From Micromonospora_G sp044901685 (GTDB taxonomy: Bacteria > Actinomycetota > Actinomycetes > Mycobacteriales > Micromonosporaceae), in NCBI RefSeq assembly GCF_044901685.1, contig NZ_JBJDPS010000004.1, positions 186,001 to 250,000 of the forward strand: a DNA stretch of 64,000 nucleotides. The letters are read 5' to 3'. Position numbers and translations under genes: made by a program. Positions 33,701-42,290 of this stretch are shown here, piece after piece (within the stretch, counting starts at the first letter, position 1; the number at the start of each line of letters is the position of its first letter). The notes below the pieces were generated by a model that worked only from the letters and a program-made list of their open reading frames with translations, searched no databases and was not told where the DNA came from.

Positions 33701-35864
33701 CGGGCAGGCGCTGACCGTCCGGCGAGGACGGATCCCGGCGTACGGCCGGACCACGGTCGGGGGACCGGGCGGCGTCCGGTGCGGGCCCGTTGCCCGTACG
33801 GCGGTCACGCTGCGGCAGGACGCCAGGCTCGTGGCCCCCGGTGCCGGGACCCGGTCGGCGCGGGGCCTCGGCGGCCGGTGGGTAGCCCGGTTCGGCGCGA
33901 TCGGGCCGCTCCACCGGACCGTCGTTCCGACCGGCGCGGGCGGGACCGCTCGGGGCGACCGGCGGGCGGGGTTCCGGCGCGGACCAGCCCGGCGCGGCGG
34001 GGTGGGGCCGACCCGTGCCGTCGGGCGCGCCGGACCGGGGTGCGGGCGGCGCGGACCGGCTGTCCGGCGGGGTCGACCTGGCATCGGTCTGCCTCGTGTC
34101 CGGTGCGGTCGGACGACGTCCCGGCAGCGCCTGGGTCTCCTCGGGTCCGGGCTCGGGCCTGCGCCCGGCCGACCGCTCGTACGGGTCGGAGGGAGCGGGG
34201 CCGCCCCGAGCCCGATACTGCGGGTGCTCCCGGGGCTCCCAGTCCGGCGGCGGTCCGGCAGCGGGCCGGCGGTCCGGCCGTTGTGGCTGGTCCGGGCGCT
34301 CGCCCGTGCGGTACTCGCCCTGACCCGGCCCGGCTGGTCCAACACGACCGGATCCGCCCGGGTGCGCCGGGCTGACCGGGTGCGCCGGACCCGGCGGGTA
34401 GGTGGGGCTGGCCGGGTGCGCCGGGCTGACCGGGGCGGTGGCAGCCGGTGGGTAGGCGGGGCTGATCGGTCGGTCGGGGCTGACCGGGCGTCCCGGGCCC
34501 GCCGGACTGACCGGGTGCGGCGGACCCGCCGGGCTGACCGGGTGCGGCGGACCCGCCGGGCTGACCGGGCGTCCCGGACCCGCCGGACTGACCGGGTGCG
34601 GCGGACCTGCCGGGCTGACCGGGTGCGGCGGACCCGCCGGGCTGACCGGGCGTCCCGGACCCGCCGGGCTGACCGGGTGCGGCGGACCCGCCGGGCTGAC
34701 CGGGTGCGGCGGACCCGCCGGGCTGACCGGGTGCGGCGGACCCGCCGGGCTGACCGGGCGCGCCGGACCTGCCGGATGGGCCGGGCTGACCGGGTGGGCG
34801 GGACCGGTCTGCTGCGGTTGGCCGACCGGGCGTAGCGGGGGGAGTGGACCGCCCCAGTGTTCGGCCCGGTCCGGTGCGGTCGGCGGGCTCCAGCCGTCGG
34901 AGGCCGGACGCCGGCCCTCGCCCGGCGGACGTTGACCCTCCGCCGACGGGCGGCGGCTGTCCATCCGGGGCGGTTGCTCCTCCGCCCGTCTGCGCGGGTC
35001 GTCACCGCGTGCTGCTTGCTCGTCCGACCACGCCCGCTGGTTCTCCCGCCGGGGCGCTCGCTCGTCGTTCCAGCGTGGGTCGTCCCGGCGTGCTGGTTGG
35101 TCGTCGTTCCAGCGCGGGGCGTCCCGGCGCGGTGGCTGCTCGTCGTTCCAGCGGGGATCGTCGCGGCGTGCTGGTTGGTCGTCGTTCCAGCGTGGGTCGT
35201 CGCGGCGTGCTGGTTGGTCGTCGTTCCAGCGGGGATCGTCGCGGCGCGGCCGTTGGTCGTCATTCCAACGCGGGTCGTCCCGGCGTGGCCGCTGTTCGTC
35301 CGAGGGCGGATAGGCGCGGTCGAAGCGGGAGGGCCCGCCGTCCGCCGGCCGGCGCTGTCCCCGCTCGTTCGGTTGCCCGTAGCCGGGCGCATCCCGCTGA
35401 CCGGGTGGCTGTCCGTGAGCGGCGGGTCGGCCGTACTCGGAAGGCTGTCCGTAACCGGTGTCGCGACCGCGGTCGCGACCGGAGGCGGTGTCGCGACCGC
35501 GGTCGTAACCGGCCTGGTCACGGCCGCGATCGTGTCCGGCGGCGGGTTCACGGCCGCGATCGCCGTACCGGTTACCGGCCGGGTCCGAGTCCGCGTACCC
35601 CGAGCGGGGACCGTATTGCTGCTGGCCACGTGGGTGGGACGGGTACGGCTCGTCGGAGTGTGACGACTGGTCGTCGGCCGGATGCACCTCGGCCCGACCC
35701 GAGACGACCGACGCCCGCCCGGAGGGGCGCTGCGGTCGGCGCTGCGGCCCGGGGTCGCCGGGATAGCGCTGACCGGGGAACGCGGGCTCCCACTCGGAGG
35801 TGGGTTCGACCATCCAGGAGGGCTCGGGTGGATCGCCCCACCGGTCGCGGTAGCGATCCGTCAT
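30690..35864 (-). CDS. Giant Pro-rich protein with TPR-like and WG-repeat C-terminus
   Basis: A 1,724-residue protein. Residues 1-1290 are low-complexity, rich in Pro, Ala, Arg, Asp and Gly, with two tandem-repeat zones: RRDDPRWNDDQPA units at about residues 190-290 and GPPHPVSPA units at about 360-460. A helical TPR-like part (about 1290-1495) includes FAEADRLFEEANSSELPDRL and IEACNHFEKALELRK. The last 220 residues hold about six WG-type beta repeats (GGWGAVDKTGRVVLPTRY, GVVDRSGRMIVSPTYP, GQWGALDRRGELLVDP). No signal peptide or membrane helix is visible, so it is probably cytoplasmic. Actinobacterial proteins of this design are of unknown function; signalling or scaffold roles are possible. 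ATG 35864 is the start. Confidence 0.7.
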   Translation of the reverse strand: MTDRYRDRWGDPPEPSWMVEPTSEWEPAFPGQRYPGDPGPQRRPQRPSGRASVVSGRAEVHPADDQSSHSDEPYPSHPRGQQQYGPRSGYADSDPAGNRYGDRGREPAAGHDRGRDQAGYDRGRDTASGRDRGRDTGYGQPSEYGRPAAHGQPPGQRDAPGYGQPNERGQRRPADGGPSRFDRAYPPSDEQRPRRDDPRWNDDQRPRRDDPRWNDDQPARRDDPRWNDDQPARRDDPRWNDEQPPRRDAPRWNDDQPARRDDPRWNDERAPRRENQRAWSDEQAARGDDPRRRAEEQPPRMDSRRPSAEGQRPPGEGRRPASDGWSPPTAPDRAEHWGGPLPPLRPVGQPQQTGPAHPVSPAHPAGPARPVSPAGPPHPVSPAGPPHPVSPAGPPHPVSPAGPGRPVSPAGPPHPVSPAGPPHPVSPAGPGRPVSPAGPPHPVSPAGPPHPVSPAGPGRPVSPDRPISPAYPPAATAPVSPAHPASPTYPPGPAHPVSPAHPGGSGRVGPAGPGQGEYRTGERPDQPQRPDRRPAAGPPPDWEPREHPQYRARGGPAPSDPYERSAGRRPEPGPEETQALPGRRPTAPDTRQTDARSTPPDSRSAPPAPRSGAPDGTGRPHPAAPGWSAPEPRPPVAPSGPARAGRNDGPVERPDRAEPGYPPAAEAPRRPGPGTGGHEPGVLPQRDRRTGNGPAPDAARSPDRGPAVRRDPSSPDGQRLPDPGPRPPLPERGPVPGQHPTAPVRPDRPADQGRGTEPRPEAGWPMPEVPSTYRDRSADPVSGPPVPNEPLLSGADLFTPPRERRKQPAAEPPVEPAVPSQRPAERDGDPTPTGAPVSAWLAPKTEPEPPAPQAPPTRPADDEQPRTPVAVPPAAGLRLEFLPAPQPPPSPATSVASAGPSTPAPAEPADTRTPVEPTPPPAAPPDSFEQPEPAPQSPAPAVATTTEPSSVDGHSGGPTDLDANRDPTAEERYDDGTTEPSASATPGTTAEWYDGGTSEPSASATPGGDLGHQSGPDAGITIEPAGSIAVEPFDTTAVEPAAGSGRPGEASTSGGPARPADEVRQPADPRAAEADATAPGATNFGTAKADAANPGATETGPTAAGAGGPTTTIGDLPATEAPWTGAGTSDVAPTGPTPPDPVGPTETGPAHTGPADTELPATGPVGSGPATTESTPDDNGTPAPDEHPSPVAPASQTAPAEHPTGGGEDPDDGPMPEDPVPVSGPPLATSAPGSPVAEASPDTVLPAPEGPAAGAATALRAPTMLTPIITPDEPAEAEDSSTEEAAEAPVVDPEQVLSSYRWRFHHETLRELVEDPDELRAIRDRLTEKLEPAQDDPTRARLLSLRAVVSRILGDLGKALADGKLALGHAEATGQLRRIAIAQARLAHVLQWRGDFAEADRLFEEANSSELPDRLRATMHEHAGRSCYDQGRYIEACNHFEKALELRKVEDPDLIARTELALDAVFSKVAQQGWGPYPRDRDVILQVHQPPVPTFSEKMQRWGYTTPDGEPAVAPSYADAQPFHGGVAWVRRPEARTWELIDESGELLIGSDAGYLGVGSFADGLAWVSRDGTGGWIAIDRTNRVVIGQGCDDVRPFRRGVAAVRRGGWGAVDKTGRVVLPTRYAAFVTALTDGRYVEGFTDEGLAIVDLGGRKGVVDRSGRMIVSPTYPAMVIHPVAFLIATPDGQWGALDRRGELLVDPVHASRNDVMDEIDRLLADTKPVL
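34484..34780. repeat. 27-bp tandem repeats (GPPHPVSPA) inside the WG-protein gene
   Basis: About eleven units of 27 bases, each encoding nine residues. Pairs of GPPHPVSPA alternate with GPGRPVSPA, giving an 81-base higher period. Bounds are approximate. Confidence 0.8.
35000..35295. repeat. 39-bp tandem repeats (RRDDPRWNDDQPA) inside the WG-protein gene
   Basis: Seven or so units of 39 bases encoding 13 residues rich in Arg, Asp and Trp, with small substitutions between units. Bounds are approximate. Confidence 0.8.
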
Positions 35865-36029
35865 GATTCGACCCCGCTGAGGTGGGGCGCGCGGCGCGGC
35901 CGTCGGAACGGCTCGCGTCGCTCACTCACGGCGGTGTCACCTCGTCGGAAAATTCTCTGTGGGCAGCCCGGGATGCCGGATATCGTCACCCGGCTTGCTG
36001 CAGCGTGGTCGCGGAAGGAGGGTAACGGC

Positions 36030-36884
36030 GTGGGCTCGGTCACCGCCACTGTGCCACCTTCGATCGCGGGAAACATCATCCTCTGGTTCCGGACATTTAC
36101 TGCGATAACCGGATCAGGGTACCGGCGCCATTCAACGTACCGGCAGGCGACGTTCGCGGGTGCCTTCACGAACATCGTCTTCGGGTTTCTCCACTGCTAC
36201 ATCTTCCTCGCCGTGGCGAGTGGTGCCGGCGGGCGGGCGGGTGGCTACGACGCGGCCCAACTGGCCACCTTCGTCTGGGTCGGACAGGGGCTGCTCGCCG
36301 TGGTCGGGCTCTGGGGCTGGACCGAGTTGGCTGATCGGATCCGGACCGGCGACATCGCCAGCGACCTGCTCCGTCCGGTCTCCCCGGTGGTCAGCTACCT
36401 CGCCACCGATCTCGGCCGGGCGGCGTACGCGGTGCTCACCCGCTTCGTCCCGCCGGTGCTCACCGGTCCGATCTTCTTCGACGTCTACCTGCCGACCCGG
36501 TGGCCGACGACGCCGCTCTTCCTGGTCTCGATGGTGCTCGCGGTGGTGCTCTCGTTCGGTTGCCGGTACCTGGTGAACGCCTCCGTCTACTGGCTGGCCG
36601 ACGTACGCGGTCCGATGCTGCTCTGGACCCTCTGTTCCGGCGTCCTCGCCGGTCTCTACTTCCCGCTGCGCTTCCTGCCCGACTGGGCGTACGTCTCGCT
36701 CTGGCTGGCCACGCCGTTCCCGAGTCTGATGCAGACCCCGCTGGACGTGCTGGTCGAACGCGACGGTGTGCGGACCCAACTCGGGCTGGTCGGGCTGCAA
36801 CTGCTCTGGGTCCTGGTGATCCTGCTCGCCTGCCGGACGGTGCAACGCCGGGCCGAGAGTCGACTGGTGGTGCAGGGTGGCTGA
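36030..36884 (+). CDS. ABC-2 type transporter permease, COG4587-like
   Basis: A 284-residue membrane protein with about six helices. It contains the intracellular motif WTELADRIRTGDIASDLLRPVSP, typical of the ABC-2/COG4587 permeases. GTG 36030 is chosen: GGAGGG lies eight bases upstream. It is the first of three tightly coupled genes (8-base and 4-base overlaps) that form a heteromeric exporter. The substrate is unknown; drug, lipid or glycan export are all possible. Confidence 0.85.
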   Translation: MGSVTATVPPSIAGNIILWFRTFTAITGSGYRRHSTYRQATFAGAFTNIVFGFLHCYIFLAVASGAGGRAGGYDAAQLATFVWVGQGLLAVVGLWGWTELADRIRTGDIASDLLRPVSPVVSYLATDLGRAAYAVLTRFVPPVLTGPIFFDVYLPTRWPTTPLFLVSMVLAVVLSFGCRYLVNASVYWLADVRGPMLLWTLCSGVLAGLYFPLRFLPDWAYVSLWLATPFPSLMQTPLDVLVERDGVRTQLGLVGLQLLWVLVILLACRTVQRRAESRLVVQGG

Positions 36885-37698
36885 CCGGGGACGCGGCCCC
36901 GGCCCGGCCGCCGGCTACCTGGCACTGTTGCGCGGGCAGGCGAGGTCGCAGGCGTCGTACCGCACCTCGTTCGTGGTGGACCTGGTCAGCAACGTCGGCG
37001 CCACCGTCCTGGACGTGCTCACGGTGCTGGTGCTGTTCGGGGTGACCCGGACCCTGGGCGGCTTCGACGTACGCGAGGCGATGGTCATCGTCGGCTTCTC
37101 CACCTGCTCGTTCGCCACCGCCGACCTGACCGTCGGAAACATCGAGCGGGTCCGGCAGTACGTCCGGTCCGGGTTGATGGACGCCGTACTGGTCCGGCCG
37201 CTCGGCGCGCTGCCGCAGTTGCTTCTGATGGACCTGCCGCTGCGCAAGGTCTCCCGGGCCCTGTTCGCGCTCTCGGTGCTGGTCGTCGCGGTGGTCGCGG
37301 CCGACGTCGACTGGACCCCCGGGCGGGCGCTGCTGGTCGTCGTCACCCCGCTGGCCGGGGCGGTCTTCTTCGGCTCGATCTTCGTGGCGTCGGCCACCCT
37401 GGCGTTCTGGTGGATCGACTCGGGCGAGGTCGGCAACGCGTTCACGTACGGTGGTCGGGACTTCACCGCGTACCCGATCACCGTCTACGGTGGATGGTTC
37501 CGGGCGATTTTCGCGTACGGCCTGGGCTTTGCCTTCGTGGCCTACTACCCGGCGCTGGCGCTGCTCGGCCGCACCGACCCGCTCGGCCTGCCGGCCTGGG
37601 CCGGGTGGGCCGCGCCCGGAGTCGCGCTGCTCGCCGCCGTCATCGCCGCCGCCGTCTGGCGGACCGGCATCAGGCACTACCGGAGTACGGGATCGTGA
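36877..37698 (+). CDS. ABC-2 type transporter permease, COG3694-like
   Basis: A second permease of 273 residues with about six hydrophobic helices. GNIERVRQYVRSGLMDAVLVRPLGALPQ is the matching intracellular coupling segment. GTG 36877 overlaps the first permease stop. With the COG4586-type ATPase that follows it completes the transporter. Confidence 0.85.
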   Translation: MADRGRGPGPAAGYLALLRGQARSQASYRTSFVVDLVSNVGATVLDVLTVLVLFGVTRTLGGFDVREAMVIVGFSTCSFATADLTVGNIERVRQYVRSGLMDAVLVRPLGALPQLLLMDLPLRKVSRALFALSVLVVAVVAADVDWTPGRALLVVVTPLAGAVFFGSIFVASATLAFWWIDSGEVGNAFTYGGRDFTAYPITVYGGWFRAIFAYGLGFAFVAYYPALALLGRTDPLGLPAWAGWAAPGVALLAAVIAAAVWRTGIRHYRSTGS

Positions 37699-38732
37699 CT
37701 GACGTCATCGAAGCGCGCGGACTGCGCAAGGAGTTCACGGTACGGGTGAAGGCCGGTCGGCTGCGCCGGACGAAGAAGGTGGTCGCCGCCGTCGACGGGG
37801 TGGACCTGACCGTGGCCCGGGGCGAGATGATCGGCTACATCGGACCGAACGGCGCCGGCAAGTCCACCACCCTGAAGATGCTGACCGGCGTGCTGATGCC
37901 CTCGGCCGGGGAGGTACGCGTCTGCGGCCTGACCCCGGTGGCGCAGCGTACCCGGCTGGCGTTGCGCATCGGTGTGGTCTTCGGCCAGCGTTCGCAGCTC
38001 TGGTGGGACCTGCCGCTACGCGACTCGTTCGACCTGCTGCGGCACATCTACCGGGTGCCGGCCGCCGAGCACGCCGCCCGGCTGCGCCGCTGCCGGGACC
38101 TGCTCGACCTGGACGGCTTCCTGGACACCCCGGTCCGCCAGCTCTCGCTCGGGCAGCGGATGCGCGGCGAGCTGACCGCGGCACTGTTGCACGGGCCGGA
38201 GGTGCTCTTCCTGGACGAGCCGACGATCGGGCTCGACCTGGTCAGCAAGCAGGCGGTCCGGGAGTTCCTCGGCGAGCTGGGCCGGACCGGCGACACCACC
38301 CTGCTGCTCACCACGCACGACCTGGCCGACATCGAGCGGCTCTGCCGGCGGCTGGTGGTGATCGATCACGGCCAGGTGGTGCACGACGGCGACATCGAGG
38401 CGCTGCACGCCAGGTACGGCTCCCGTCGCCTGGTCGTGGTCGACCTGGACGAGCCGCTCGCCACTCCACCGGTGCTGCCCGGGGCGCCGGTACGCCGGAT
38501 CGAGGCGGACGGCCGGCGGCTCGTCTTCGAGCTGGAGTCGGTCACCGCCGGGGCGGTGGTGGCCCGGCTCGCCGGGCTGGCGTCGCTGCGGGACATCGCG
38601 ATCGTCGAGCCGGACATCGAGGACGTGGTCAGCCGCCTCTACCGCACGCCGGCCCCGACCGTCCCGCCGTCGGGTCCGATCCCGTCCCAGGGGACGGACC
38701 CGGACCGCGCGGCGGTCGGCGGCGAGGGTTAG
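37695..38732 (+). CDS. ABC transporter ATP-binding protein, COG4586-like
   Basis: A 345-residue ATPase. Walker A is GPNGAGKST, the signature is LSLGQRMRGEL, Walker B is EVLFLDEPTIGLD and the switch His is in TTHDL. It has a C-terminal domain of about 85 residues (RRLVVVDLDEPLATP, IEDVVSRLYRTP) as in NatA/DrrA-type ATPases. GTG 37695 overlaps the permease stop by four bases. Its stop TAG overlaps the stop of the convergent DUF3043 gene. Confidence 0.92.
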   Translation: MTDVIEARGLRKEFTVRVKAGRLRRTKKVVAAVDGVDLTVARGEMIGYIGPNGAGKSTTLKMLTGVLMPSAGEVRVCGLTPVAQRTRLALRIGVVFGQRSQLWWDLPLRDSFDLLRHIYRVPAAEHAARLRRCRDLLDLDGFLDTPVRQLSLGQRMRGELTAALLHGPEVLFLDEPTIGLDLVSKQAVREFLGELGRTGDTTLLLTTHDLADIERLCRRLVVIDHGQVVHDGDIEALHARYGSRRLVVVDLDEPLATPPVLPGAPVRRIEADGRRLVFELESVTAGAVVARLAGLASLRDIAIVEPDIEDVVSRLYRTPAPTVPPSGPIPSQGTDPDRAAVGGEG

Positions 38733-39346
38733 ATCTTGTCGCCGATGTTGACCTGGGGGGTCGGTGCCCGCATCCGGCGGAAGGTGATCGAGCGCATGAT
38801 CGCGTAGAGGTAGAGCGAGCCCATCCGCTGCCCGGTCTTCGGGAACCGCTCCTGGACCAGCTTCCTGATCCTGCGGGAGATCAGGATCGAGTCGACCACC
38901 ACACCCAGCGCGAGCGCGCCCCAGAGCAGGTTCGACACCAGCCGGACCACCGGCGGCATCGCACCCGACGAGCCGATCAGCACGATCAGGGCGCCACCGA
39001 AGAACCAGGTGCCGACCGTACGCCGGGAGTCGACCACGTTACGGGCCAGCACCTTCTCCGGGCCCCGGTCACGGGGACCGCCCTCGCGGCGGAACTCGGC
39101 CGCCGCCTCGGCCCGGGCGGCCCGGCGACGCTCCCGGGCCTCCTGCTTGTTCGCCGGTGGCCGCGTCTCGACGGCACCCGGTCGACGCCCGGCGCTCGGA
39201 CGCTTCGGCGTCTCCTTGCCGAGTTCCTTCTTGCTGGGCGTGTAGCCCCGGGGGCGGGCGGCTTCGGTCGCCTCGTCGGAGGTGGTCACCAGGGTGACGT
39301 TCTCCTCGACGAGGTCGGTTGACTTACGGCGAAACAACGACGGCAC
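38729..39346 (-). CDS. DUF3043 domain membrane protein
   Basis: A 205-residue actinobacterial protein. The N-terminal 90 residues are charged (TPSKKELGKETPKR, NKQEARERRRAARAEAAAEFRREGG), then two helices follow (GTWFFGGALIVLIGSSGAMPP and LLWGALALGVVVDSILIS). The C-terminus reads RSITFRRMRAPTPQVNIGDKI. Function unknown. GTG 39346 (MPSLFRRK) begins the conserved N-terminus. Its stop overlaps that of the ABC ATPase, with no gap. Confidence 0.85.
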   Translation of the reverse strand: MPSLFRRKSTDLVEENVTLVTTSDEATEAARPRGYTPSKKELGKETPKRPSAGRRPGAVETRPPANKQEARERRRAARAEAAAEFRREGGPRDRGPEKVLARNVVDSRRTVGTWFFGGALIVLIGSSGAMPPVVRLVSNLLWGALALGVVVDSILISRRIRKLVQERFPKTGQRMGSLYLYAIMRSITFRRMRAPTPQVNIGDKI

Positions 39347-39367
39347 GGATGAAGGGTAGCGGGCGGC

Positions 39368-39403
39368 TGACGCCTCCCACACATCACGGTGCGGGAGGCG
39401 TCA
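39368..39403. terminator. Hairpin between murA and the DUF3043 gene
   Basis: TGACGCCTCCC (39368-39378) and GGGAGGCGTCA (39393-39403) form a perfect 11-bp stem, ending murA transcription on the minus strand. Confidence 0.65.
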
Positions 39404-39461
39404 GCGTGACCGCCGTCAGGGTGCCCTACGGGCACCCGGTGCCGGTCCGGTGAAGATCCGG

Positions 39462-40817
39462 TTACGGGCGCTCGACGTGGGCACCGAGGTCGGCGAGCTT
39501 CGCCTCGAAGTCCTCGTACCCGCGGTTGATCAGGTCGACCCCGTACACCCGGGAGGTGCCCTCGGCGGCCAGTGCGGCGATCAGGTGGCTGAACCCGGCC
39601 CGTAGGTCGGGGATGACCAGGTCGGCGGCGTGCAGCTTGCTCGGCCCGGCGATCACCGCCGAGTGCTTGAAGTTGCGCCGGCCGAACCGGCACGGGGTGC
39701 CGCCCAGGCAGTCCCGGTAGACCTGGATCGTGGCGCCCATCTTGTTCAGCGCCTCGGTGTAGCCCAGGCGCTGCTCGTACACCGTCTCGTGCACGATCGA
39801 CAGGCCCCGGGCCTGGGTCAGGGCGACGACGAGAGGCTGCTGCCAGTCGGTCATGAACCCCGGGTGTACGTCGGTCTCCAGCGCCACCGCCTGGAGCTCG
39901 CCGCCCGGGTGCCAGAACCGGATGCCGCCCTCCTGGCCGGGGTTGCCGAGCTTCGGCGCGCGGGCGTCGGTGACCTCGTACGCGCCGCCGACCGAGCGGA
40001 ACACGTTCAGGAAGGTCATCATGTCGACCTGCTCGGCCCCGAGCACCTCGACGTCGCCGCCGGTCGCCAGGGCCGCCGCGGCCCAACTCGCCGCCTCGAT
40101 CCGGTCCGGGATGGGCCGGTGGGTGTAGCCCTTGAGCCGGGGCACACCCTGGATCTCGATCACCCGGTCGGTGTGGACCTTGATGATCGCGCCCATCTTC
40201 TGCAGGATCGCGATCAGGTCGACGATCTCCGGCTCCACCGCCGCGTTGCGCAGCTCGGTGACGCCCTCGGCCATCACGGCGGTGAGCAGCACCTGCTCGG
40301 TCGCGCCGACGCTCGGGTAGGGCAGTTCGAACTTGGTGCCGTGCAGGCCGCTCGGGGCGGTCAGGTGCATGCCCTCCGGCGCCTTGTCCACGACCGCGCC
40401 GAACTGTCGCAGCGCCTGGATGTGGAAGTCGATCGGCCGGGGGCCGATGTGACAACCACCGAGGTCCGGGATGAACGCGTGGCCGAGCCGGTGCAGCAGC
40501 GGCCCGCAGAACAGGATCGGGATCCGGCTCGACCCGGCGTGCACGTTGATCTCGTCCGTGCTGGCGCTCTCCACGTTCGCGGGGTCGAAGACGAGCTCGC
40601 CGTCCTCGTCGCCGTCGCTGACCTTCACGCCGTGAAGCTCCAGCAGTCCCCGGACGATTTCGACGTCGCGGATGCGCGGCACGTCGTACAGGCGGCTCGG
40701 GGTGTCGCCGAGCAGGGCGGCGACCATCGCCTTCGAGACCAGATTCTTGGCGCCGCGGACCCGGATCTTCCCCGACAACGGGGTACCTCCGTGTACGACC
40801 AGAACGTCGTCGGTCAA
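39462..40817 (-). CDS. murA: UDP-N-acetylglucosamine 1-carboxyvinyltransferase
   Basis: MurA adds enolpyruvate from PEP to UDP-GlcNAc, the first committed step of peptidoglycan synthesis. It has 451 residues. The substrate loop near residue 120 reads DLGGCHIGPRPIDFH and keeps the catalytic Cys, so fosfomycin sensitivity is expected on that point. The N-terminal GKIRVRGAKNLVSKAMVAALL is the first lobe. ATG 40817 has GGAGG-like sequence GCTGGAGGTTGCG upstream. A long non-coding leader of about 235 bases separates it from nadA. Confidence 0.96.
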   Translation of the reverse strand: MTDDVLVVHGGTPLSGKIRVRGAKNLVSKAMVAALLGDTPSRLYDVPRIRDVEIVRGLLELHGVKVSDGDEDGELVFDPANVESASTDEINVHAGSSRIPILFCGPLLHRLGHAFIPDLGGCHIGPRPIDFHIQALRQFGAVVDKAPEGMHLTAPSGLHGTKFELPYPSVGATEQVLLTAVMAEGVTELRNAAVEPEIVDLIAILQKMGAIIKVHTDRVIEIQGVPRLKGYTHRPIPDRIEAASWAAAALATGGDVEVLGAEQVDMMTFLNVFRSVGGAYEVTDARAPKLGNPGQEGGIRFWHPGGELQAVALETDVHPGFMTDWQQPLVVALTQARGLSIVHETVYEQRLGYTEALNKMGATIQVYRDCLGGTPCRFGRRNFKHSAVIAGPSKLHAADLVIPDLRAGFSHLIAALAAEGTSRVYGVDLINRGYEDFEAKLADLGAHVERP

Positions 40818-41053
40818 CGCAACCTCCAGCGGATAGGTGCTGCCGGGTAAGGGGTGCGGGGCGGCTGAGCGTCACTCACGGCCGTAGCCCGTCGGGGGGC
40901 GCAGCCGCACGTCGTACGGCTGGCTCTGTGTCGCCTGGGCAGCATAGCGCTCCGTGACCGAAATGGCGTTGGTCACCCCGACCTAAGTGGCATGAAATCG
41001 GGACGTCCGCGCTTATCGGTACAGCGATCATTACTTTGGGTAATTTCCTCTGC

Positions 41054-42223
41054 TCACGGAAGTGCGAGCATCTGGTCCAACGCCACCCGAGCGTGGTGCG
41101 CGGTGTCGGGGTCGACCGTGATCTGGTTGACGACCCGGCCGGCGACCAACTCCTCGAGCGCCCAGACCAGGTGCGGCAGGTCGATCCGGTTCATCGTCGA
41201 GCAGTAGCAGACGGCCCGGTCGAGGAACATGATCTGTTTGTCCGGGTGCGCGTTGGCGAGCCGGCGTACCAGATTCAGCTCGGTGCCGACGGCCCAGGCC
41301 GTGCCGGCCGGCGCGGCCTCGATGGTCTTGATGATGTACTCGGTCGAACCGACGAAGTCGGCGGCCGTGACCACCTCGTGCCGGCACTCCGGGTGGACCA
41401 GCACGTTGACCCCGGGCACCCGGGACCGGACCTCGTTCACGCTGTCCAGGGTGAACCGGCCGTGCACCGAGCAGTGCCCGCGCCAGAGGATCATCTTGGC
41501 CCCGCGCAACTGCTCGGCGGTGAGCCCGCCGCCGGGCTTGTGCGGGTCGTAGAGCACGCAGTCGCCCGTCTCCAGCCCCATCTCCAGCACCGCCGTGTTC
41601 CGGCCCAGGTGCTGGTCGGGCAGGAAGAGCACCCGCTCGCCGCGCTCGAACGCCCAACGCAGCGCCCGCTCGGCGTTCGACGAGGTGCAGACCACACCGC
41701 CGTTGCGGCCGACGAAGCCCTTGATGTCCGCCGAGGAGTTCATGTACGTCACCGGCACGGTCGAGCCGGCGACGCCCAACTCCTCCAACCGCTCCCAGGC
41801 CGTCTCGACCTGCGACAGCACGGCCATGTCCGCCATCGAGCAGCCGGCGGCCAGGTCGGGCAGGATCACCCGCTGCCGGTCGGTGGTGAGGATGTCCGCG
41901 CTCTCGGCCATGAAGTGCACGCCGCAGAAGAGGATGTACTCCGCGTCCGGCCGGGCGGCGGCCTCGCGGGCCAGCTTGAACGAGTCGCCGGTCACGTCGG
42001 CGAACTGGATCACCTCGTCGCGCTGGTAGTGGTGGCCGAGCACGAACACCCGCTGACCGAGGGCCGCCTTCGCCGCGGTGGCCCGGGCCACCAGGTTCGG
42101 GTCGCTCGGCGGGGGAAGCTCCCCCGGACAGTCCACGCCACGCTCGCTGTCCGGGTCGGTCCCGCGACCCAGCAGGAGCAGGGCGGCAGCGGTGTTTGAC
42201 GGCTCTACCCAGGTCGAAGTCAC
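41054..42223 (-). CDS. nadA: Quinolinate synthase
   Basis: NadA condenses iminoaspartate and dihydroxyacetone phosphate to quinolinate for NAD synthesis and holds one 4Fe-4S cluster. Cys ligands are seen in LFCGVHFMAESA, WRGHCSVHGRF and CYCSTMNRIDLP. GTG 42223 (MTSTWVEPSN) gives 389 residues. nadB and nadC are not next to it here. It is divergent from the glycerate kinase gene. Cysteine desulfurase and ErpA elsewhere in the window could feed its cluster. Confidence 0.94.
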   Translation of the reverse strand: MTSTWVEPSNTAAALLLLGRGTDPDSERGVDCPGELPPPSDPNLVARATAAKAALGQRVFVLGHHYQRDEVIQFADVTGDSFKLAREAAARPDAEYILFCGVHFMAESADILTTDRQRVILPDLAAGCSMADMAVLSQVETAWERLEELGVAGSTVPVTYMNSSADIKGFVGRNGGVVCTSSNAERALRWAFERGERVLFLPDQHLGRNTAVLEMGLETGDCVLYDPHKPGGGLTAEQLRGAKMILWRGHCSVHGRFTLDSVNEVRSRVPGVNVLVHPECRHEVVTAADFVGSTEYIIKTIEAAPAGTAWAVGTELNLVRRLANAHPDKQIMFLDRAVCYCSTMNRIDLPHLVWALEELVAGRVVNQITVDPDTAHHARVALDQMLALP

Positions 42224-42290
42224 GCCCCCCATGGTCCCACAGCACGGGCCGGCCGCAGCGCTCACCGATGTGGGCTGCCACACTGCCGGG

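Noticed and set aside
34484..35295. CRISPR-like array
   Set aside because: The repeats are contiguous with no spacers and are in frame in a protein gene.
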